Shown in pieces: positions 26,601 to 30,347 of a stretch of DNA of 30,347 nt (positions within the stretch are counted from its first letter, which is position 1; the number at the start of each line of letters is the position of its first letter). Source of the DNA: Gracilaria caudata (taxonomy: Eukaryota > Rhodophyta > Florideophyceae > Gracilariales > Gracilariaceae); the NCBI GenBank assembly GCA_030374735.1, contig JASCIV010000225.1, forward strand, positions 1 through 30,347. The letters are read 5' to 3'. The translations under genes were made by a program, and so were the position numbers. The notes beneath the pieces are model-generated. The model was not told the DNA's origin. It saw nothing but the letters and a program-made list of their open reading frames with translations, and made no database searches.

Positions 26601-28976
26601 AGTACCAAAGTTTACGTAATGGTCCACCTTTTCTTTTCTCGACGAGCCTGGTGTTTGCAAACCTTCGGGGTCTTCTAGGTCGATATCGTCCCGTTCAGCA
26701 TCCGGCAAAACCCCTCGCTCACTACGTTTCAAAAGCACAGGAAGCAACTTTATCTTCGACGACAAAACCATGGTGTCGGATCCCTGCATTAAGCTCACAA
26801 AGAAGTCCAAAGTTGTCTCTTCCCGTGCCCGAGGAGAGTGGAGGCTAAGAACACCAACACAGTTAAATAGACCAGAAATGTCGACACCGTTTTGATTGCT
26901 GTCACTCAATTTCTTTAACGACAAGTAAACATTACTCCAGTTCTGTTCATCAAGACGAGAGCGTTCCTTACAAAAATCATCTTTGGGGTAGCCTTGTCTG
27001 ATCTCATGAACGTGCTCGCACTGAACTTTGAAACAAATTGAATGAGACAGCACTGTCAAACACCCCTGCGCCAAGCCTTGAGTTGAGTTAGAGTTACAAA
27101 TATAGTTACAAATATCTCCAAGAGTTGACTCTATGGGTACGCCTGGATGAAACACCTTCAAGCAACGACTCATTTCCAGCACTATCGGAAGAACAATGCA
27201 TTTAGTTTCTATTGCCAGAGTTCCACTGAATATACCTTGCATGAAACGCTCACAACACGCTTTCAAAGCGTTTAGTGTACTGTCAGACTGAATACGTTCT
27301 TCTCGAATGGCTTTCATGATGTCTGCCACTAATTCTGCAAATTGCAACGCAGGATACGGATTGTCTGGGTCTTCCACACACGCGCTTCCATACGTATATG
27401 CATTTGCAACGACACTCAACAAACCCACAATCGTTGTCTCAACGAATTCGATGCCGTACACCCTTCCCGTTGATCTGACTTGAGCTAGATACGACTTCAG
27501 TTCCGTCAGACATAAACCAAGACGAAGGCAACCACGAGCAAATACTGCTAAAGCCCCGAGCGGTCGGTTCTCGAACTCGATTTGTCCGTTGCCTACCAGG
27601 TCTTGACCAATCTGACTTAGAGAAGAAGAAAACGAAAGCCATTCTCGAATTGATTCAATACAGTCATCATCTTCAAGAGCAATATTGCGTATGGAGTCAG
27701 ATGCCAGACAACATGCGTTTGCGAGCAAGAGCATACTCTGTGGGTGTGTGGCACAAACATCAGTGCTTGGCAAGGCCTTTACACTTTTAAAGAGGCCATG
27801 AACAGTCATTCGCTGATAGTCTGAAGCTGTGATTTGAGTGTTTCTTTCTCCGCTTTCCAATGTTCTTTGGGGCGCGATATTGGGCGAATCGTCAAGACTG
27901 CCAACTCTCCGCTTTTTTAAGGGGGGTTCAGAATACTCTTCCTTCTTCACAGTCTCAGATTGCGAAACATATGAGTGAACTAAACCAGATTTAGAAAACG
28001 ATCGTAACTGCAGACCGAGATCCGATTCGGGTAATGCCGCTTCTCGGATTCCGCATTCAGACCACGTTACACCTTCTATTCTACCAGAAGGGTCAGATAA
28101 TTGACATAGTCTGTACAGTCCAGCACGTACATGCTGCGCCTTGGCTCCAGCTTGTTGTGTGTATGTTTCGCGCAACACTTGGTTCACTGTTATACATAGG
28201 TTCTCTCGGAGGCTCGGCGGCATCACGTAGCAGGCCGAGGGATCGAATGCGCGCTCCAAAACATGGACGGCTGCACTTGCAACATCATATCCACATCGCC
28301 CTCCGAGTAAAGCCTGACTTGCGGCCAAGTTGAGCACCTTGGCTTGAGCTCTGGCTCCTATGCAGTTCCAAAGCTTTACACCGTCTGACGTGACTTCCTC
28401 CAAATTCAGATCGTTAGTTTCGTCTGCCTCGGATTCGGAGCCATTCCCAAGATGATCGATTGATAGAAATGATGGAATCAAAAGTGCGAGCAGGTGAAGC
28501 AAAGCTTCAAGCAAGACTGAACTAATAGGCAAACGCAAAATATCTTCTGCGAGTCTTGGAAGGTTCTCTGCGGCGCCATTGTCTTCGGTTGCAGCCTTGG
28601 TGAAATCGGGAAGAGTGCATTGGACGTACTCGCCACTATCGTGAGCAAAGATGGAGTGAGCCAATTGCACAACATCCTCAACATACAAAGCCACAAAAGT
28701 CCTTAATCGTCGTAGCACTAAGCAGCGAAGAAGAAAAACACAAATGCGTCTGGCGTGAGAACGAACCGTTGCAGAAGTTGAGTTCAAGGACAACGCAGTG
28801 AGTGGCACTAGAAGAGCAGCACTGATTTGCTGTACGCTGGAAGTCTGGCTTGCTCTGCGAATGGTCTGAAACGCTGCGGCAGCTATTTCAGGCTTGTTTC
28901 GAAACGATGGCAAGTGGGTCAGGATGGTTAATATGAGTGCGTTTGGGTCGGGCGTGTCGCGTGTCGATGGTGCCAT
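20604..28976 (-). CDS. ATR: ATR/Mec1-type PI3K-like checkpoint kinase
   Basis: The product is a 2790-aa nuclear Ser/Thr kinase that, with ATRIP, senses RPA-coated single-stranded DNA and signals replication stress. Layout: an N-terminal HEAT-like solenoid; an NLS-like PPLKKRRV at 351-358; a UME region from about 1040; a FAT domain of TPR-like repeats (roughly 1650-2300); the kinase domain from about 2450; FATC at the C-terminus. Kinase landmarks: RRISLIGSDG, the ATP lysine K2478 in YLAKRE, IEWV, the catalytic loop GLGDRHGEN (D2627) and HVDFAMLFDKG (D2646, the DFG position), then VPEIVPFRLTRNMV. These fit ATR better than ATM, TOR or SMG1, and the length is normal for ATR. The end, ARMYIWWAAWI, is FATC-like. 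A Gly/Asp run (2719-2732) lies between kinase and FATC. The ATG at 28976 has A at -3 and G at +4. There are no introns. Confidence 0.98.
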   Translation of the reverse strand: MAPSTRDTPDPNALILTILTHLPSFRNKPEIAAAAFQTIRRASQTSSVQQISAALLVPLTALSLNSTSATVRSHARRICVFLLRCLVLRRLRTFVALYVEDVVQLAHSIFAHDSGEYVQCTLPDFTKAATEDNGAAENLPRLAEDILRLPISSVLLEALLHLLALLIPSFLSIDHLGNGSESEADETNDLNLEEVTSDGVKLWNCIGARAQAKVLNLAASQALLGGRCGYDVASAAVHVLERAFDPSACYVMPPSLRENLCITVNQVLRETYTQQAGAKAQHVRAGLYRLCQLSDPSGRIEGVTWSECGIREAALPESDLGLQLRSFSKSGLVHSYVSQSETVKKEEYSEPPLKKRRVGSLDDSPNIAPQRTLESGERNTQITASDYQRMTVHGLFKSVKALPSTDVCATHPQSMLLLANACCLASDSIRNIALEDDDCIESIREWLSFSSSLSQIGQDLVGNGQIEFENRPLGALAVFARGCLRLGLCLTELKSYLAQVRSTGRVYGIEFVETTIVGLLSVVANAYTYGSACVEDPDNPYPALQFAELVADIMKAIREERIQSDSTLNALKACCERFMQGIFSGTLAIETKCIVLPIVLEMSRCLKVFHPGVPIESTLGDICNYICNSNSTQGLAQGCLTVLSHSICFKVQCEHVHEIRQGYPKDDFCKERSRLDEQNWSNVYLSLKKLSDSNQNGVDISGLFNCVGVLSLHSPRAREETTLDFFVSLMQGSDTMVLSSKIKLLPVLLKRSERGVLPDAERDDIDLEDPEGLQTPGSSRKEKVDHYVNFGTKISELARTFMRSTIEGTEDETSYSHLTRFGSLLSSYHQISSLRIFDLVVTGLLASSITELYPISVDESRCSDAQSKRQYFLDGKNPCILSAWNHILMTACVVTNQFSLPTYGTNGMRFGERLSEQDHDLNERRSLSLLVCDLLNPRLREILPHCIKKLLDFPGFSQRMAELVSEGSKSSFWVQVTRHTVVHLLKEGDHFTLEKLSEKVQRPVETLVDRASADVLALAFMNDTSGLSLKTDGSNGLILKVLGVSLEEIVRKRFGKIVQRLVMEFGGPKETSAKHGLVALSAFMPNRSNINPSMEQIAGVLISNNFMLVMDAVNRGFFSSKTTTQEKRRHLRMLEVVLALSSDQLHLFVPKVMATLKMALDVTKTDKALYRQTLTLWKSFLRLLGPLRLVPHLGTVFAILIPVRYDEGNMLLTELKGVITSVSPEHVRDKPALLLLLRIMRQAVFRDKSDLNQDHRWIHSDKNLSMGELHDVCRNIESIIGHHENESIETYASRYLLCVLRSHRHVMNKVMHGDAEQFQANRKQEFGLVVDMLETLVAQLSKTKSVDCQDVLVQCIGEIGAIDPGLLPQYHKTSSLGSYDGGIIKQSYPRSVHGFAAVLLNKFLVAALRKGEKQESSKSQFNRVGLVIQEILRVCGCKKSTPSNPNSSYPGKASVEPGEEWESVLARLPAQERATLFWESLPSTTRDAVQPYLALPFDIGQYCMVFGESAERSVLPACQPVWSKVRALVPLGRSVTAQEWIRQISVQLVDFTGRQGQFGELLKALRPIIRYEDQVSNYIFPLVVITALDLQHELKLKGIKEFLIREIKDVLMDATSPQSIFHLLDTLRTWRDRRSEKRGAQTYSSSYARHIGSNDGQSNSRKRIPVEKFVDIAVMNDPLTSLVDLYGRESRDLPLLTQARAALASRSHYRAIMLAEYHIRNTRAKTGFPSWPSFIGVIRGRARKSDLYSASSETEALEVLQEAFANIEDVPSMEGIAKLRLESALTEIICDSEAAGKYDEALTTYEHALADDPRSAALHDGFLSCLMTLGHWETMLSHAEGLVSSSSLHETELRQAAKAHGIAAAWRLGRWEKLEHLRHVLVETSPFHANEEQAESPWMLGYTTHFANMLLCFRNKELEPLEKESSLARRELIQPLLRAARESYHRSYPIITLVHSLCEAEDAARCRLLSSRGNSSAEGQSANEHNTTGDLLIHDKKRIQYTTRSLKVREPLLSTRRVLFNLLGQSDEAAKAHLELAKLAKEGDNLKAASASAFRALMTKNINNDVINAANIESAHIRRAHGDVSDAVLTTKREVDRLRRTLDTCVHQGGSAEQQNIIKGQLCTALVLAGTWSEETRYETSERILKYYQEAAQFGPNREEPFYALGKHFDSLLQASANADYSVALSADATNKNHRRQGHDNKSVETHQQHVPGVIRSFAKALSNGHKRIFEALPRMLTVWFDFHTALNDEETEHICLPYEQSVQKEMRRAMSSIPAYMWMTAIPQLMSRILHPRKQVRDDLRNLLATIVCYFPDQSFWMILPSSQLKNQERKKATGEIMNTAVVLLKKRRSKEARDRAKAFKQRASVALNVIRFFVGICILQLPKELRGKKEKCSKEFLPLRKLLKSKDNPKLIIPTLQSLTVQLPDESGCGEHRPFAVEAVRISDIEDEVLVMSSLMRPRRISLIGSDGLEYRYLAKRENQGDMRKDSRMVEFLTVVNRLLARDEGARGKKLELKTYAVVPLSEETGMIEWVNDLEALRNVVRSEHNWLGPVPDASHIFRQYENASTKRQFLEEWAFEKFPPVMDRYFVRRFGGGAEARTWLRARNTWTESCAVWSMAGYIVGLGDRHGENLLVESTSGRCVHVDFAMLFDKGQTLKVPEIVPFRLTRNMVTVMGVAGYEGVFRSVAETVLAALRRDGEAVLGVLESFLHDPLAEWRGGGGGGGDGGGGGDHGSREGREMRAAVKAKLRGAMEASTLALSISGQVERLLQEATDVARLARMYIWWAAWI

Positions 28977-30347
28977 CGTACTGGCATTCAAAACCGTGCC
29001 AATCACATCGAAGGAGGGCGAGAGCTGCACAGCTGCGTCGCTGTGGAGAGCAAAGCAGCAAGAAGACAACTACCTCAGCTTTAGAAAGTCGTGAGGCTGT
29101 AGACCGTTTGAACGTCAGATTGCTGGCGACGGTGAATCGAAGGCGAGGATTCCGGGGTTGAAGGGATCAAAGCCTATTCGGCCGATTTTGGCGGCAATTC
29201 CCGACACTGGATATACGTGTCCATCAATCTGAACGACAATGAATGCACCGGTGTCGTTTCGGAAATCCTTGACAATGCTCTCCAATACGCATATGCGTCC
29301 GTGCCATATCTGCTACAAATTATGTTCGGGTTGTTTTCACCTGAAATCTTGAGATAGATCCCGCAGACGGTTTCAAGACTTTTCAGTAGCAATCTGTAAC
29401 TACGGATAATGTGATGCTTTTCAGTTTCATGCTACTTCGTGCGAATGAACGCTCCTTGCATTCAAACCACATAATTTACTTTCTCCGTCCGAGTTTGGCT
29501 TTGGTCAAATGCACTATATTCCGATTGAAGGTGTCCTATCGTTGGTTGCCCATTTTCGATCTTTAACGCTCCTAGTGAACTAATGATTACACTGATGACT
29601 TCTACAACGCACTGTACGGCCTTAATTCTTTTGCAGTGCTCTTAAACTCTTCGTCAACTACGTTTCAAACTATCTTTAATTATATTCCACAAGCAATGAA
29701 GATCTCCTCGCTTCAAATGAATAGTATTCACTGTGTTAGATAATCTAGCATTTGAATCTGGGAATTGAAAGGGTTTCTGTCCCCAATTTTATATCTCTTC
29801 ATAACACGATACTGTCCCAAAACTTCCTCTAAATGCACGAACACGGGGCTTTTCTTCCACCATTCATGCCTGCTTTCTCACTATGAACTCAGGATAGGTT
29901 TTCATTGCATAAATAGAATCAATACTTTCTTTTCCAGCTCTAAACGCATAATATGCAGCATAAATAAACTCATAGTGAGTATCATATTGTATGATGTCTA
30001 TATTATGAAACCCCGTGGCTAAAAGGAAAAACTGCGAGTCAAAGGGCTATCCAGATGATTATTTCATCCTTGACTACGCGGGCGGAAAGCGCACAAAATT
30101 GTTTGGACTGAAGCGATTCCCTAAAATGTCACTTGATCCGTTTTGAAAATCAGCTCTCATATCGACTTCCGGAGAAATCCGCTTTAATTTCTGTTCGCCA
30201 GAAGGGCAAGAAATAACCCCCGCTGAATCATTATTGTCATGAGCACGCGTAAGCCAATATTCTCGACAATTTTGGTGGATACTACTTGCTACATCGCTCA
30301 CAGAAGGACTTTTCCTCCCTCCCTACTCCCCACCCCCACTCCCCACC
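28977..30347. other. AT-richer flank upstream of ATR, no gene recognised
   Basis: The first 200 bases should hold the ATR 5' leader and promoter; I see no convincing TATA box. The rest contains only short frames without domains. A 10-bp inverted repeat, CTCACTATGA at 29877-29886 against 29970-29979, sits in AT-rich DNA near 29.9 kb. The last 35 bases are almost pure pyrimidine with CCCCACC-type units. Confidence 0.45.

Noticed and set aside
29877..29979. 10-bp inverted repeat CTCACTATGA/TCATAGTGAG about 83 bases apart
   Set aside because: In AT-rich DNA without a gene between the arms or a target duplication, a chance pair is more likely than a mobile element.

Overview
The window reads as nuclear DNA of an intron-poor unicellular eukaryote. 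Every recognisable gene is one uninterrupted reading frame, including an 8.4-kb ATR kinase gene. Starts sit in eukaryotic contexts (the F-box gene has a perfect Kozak box), TATA-like and CCAAT boxes precede several genes, and there are no Shine-Dalgarno or operon signs. The gene set is a plastid-helicase-like Ski2/ISE2 protein, an X18 GATA finger, a secreted alpha carbonic anhydrase and a Kazal-like Cys protein. Together with few introns and moderate to high GC, this fits best with an alga, perhaps a Porphyridium-type red alga. The lineage is inference, not proof.

Layout. At 667-4069 two minus-strand genes form a tandem pair of an unrecognised multi-pass membrane family. At 4070-9068 gene density is low: one small membrane protein with a duplicated cysteine module (5286-5861), one doubtful secreted peptide (6831-7145), and a promoter-like region rich in palindromes and GATA/TGACGT motifs ahead of the carbonic anhydrase (9069-9920). 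At 10437-12413 lies an F-box-like/leucine-rich protein. At 13829-17845 lies a Ski2/ISE2-type helicase whose ATPase motifs are all degenerate; its 3' end runs into a very GC-rich island (about 16.2-21 kb). Inside the island are a membrane-anchored purple acid phosphatase (minus, 17865-19001), a divergent GATA factor (19681-20370) and the 3' end of ATR (minus, 20604-28976). The last 1.4 kb is AT-richer and without a clear gene.

The genes do not form one pathway: they cover extracellular enzymes (carbonic anhydrase, phosphatase, Cys-rich protein), nuclear regulation and DNA-damage signalling (GATA factor, F-box protein, ATR) and probably organellar RNA metabolism (the pseudo-helicase). The most novel items are the degenerate helicase, the duplicated unknown membrane family, and the motif-dense DNA upstream of the carbonic anhydrase and of the second membrane gene.
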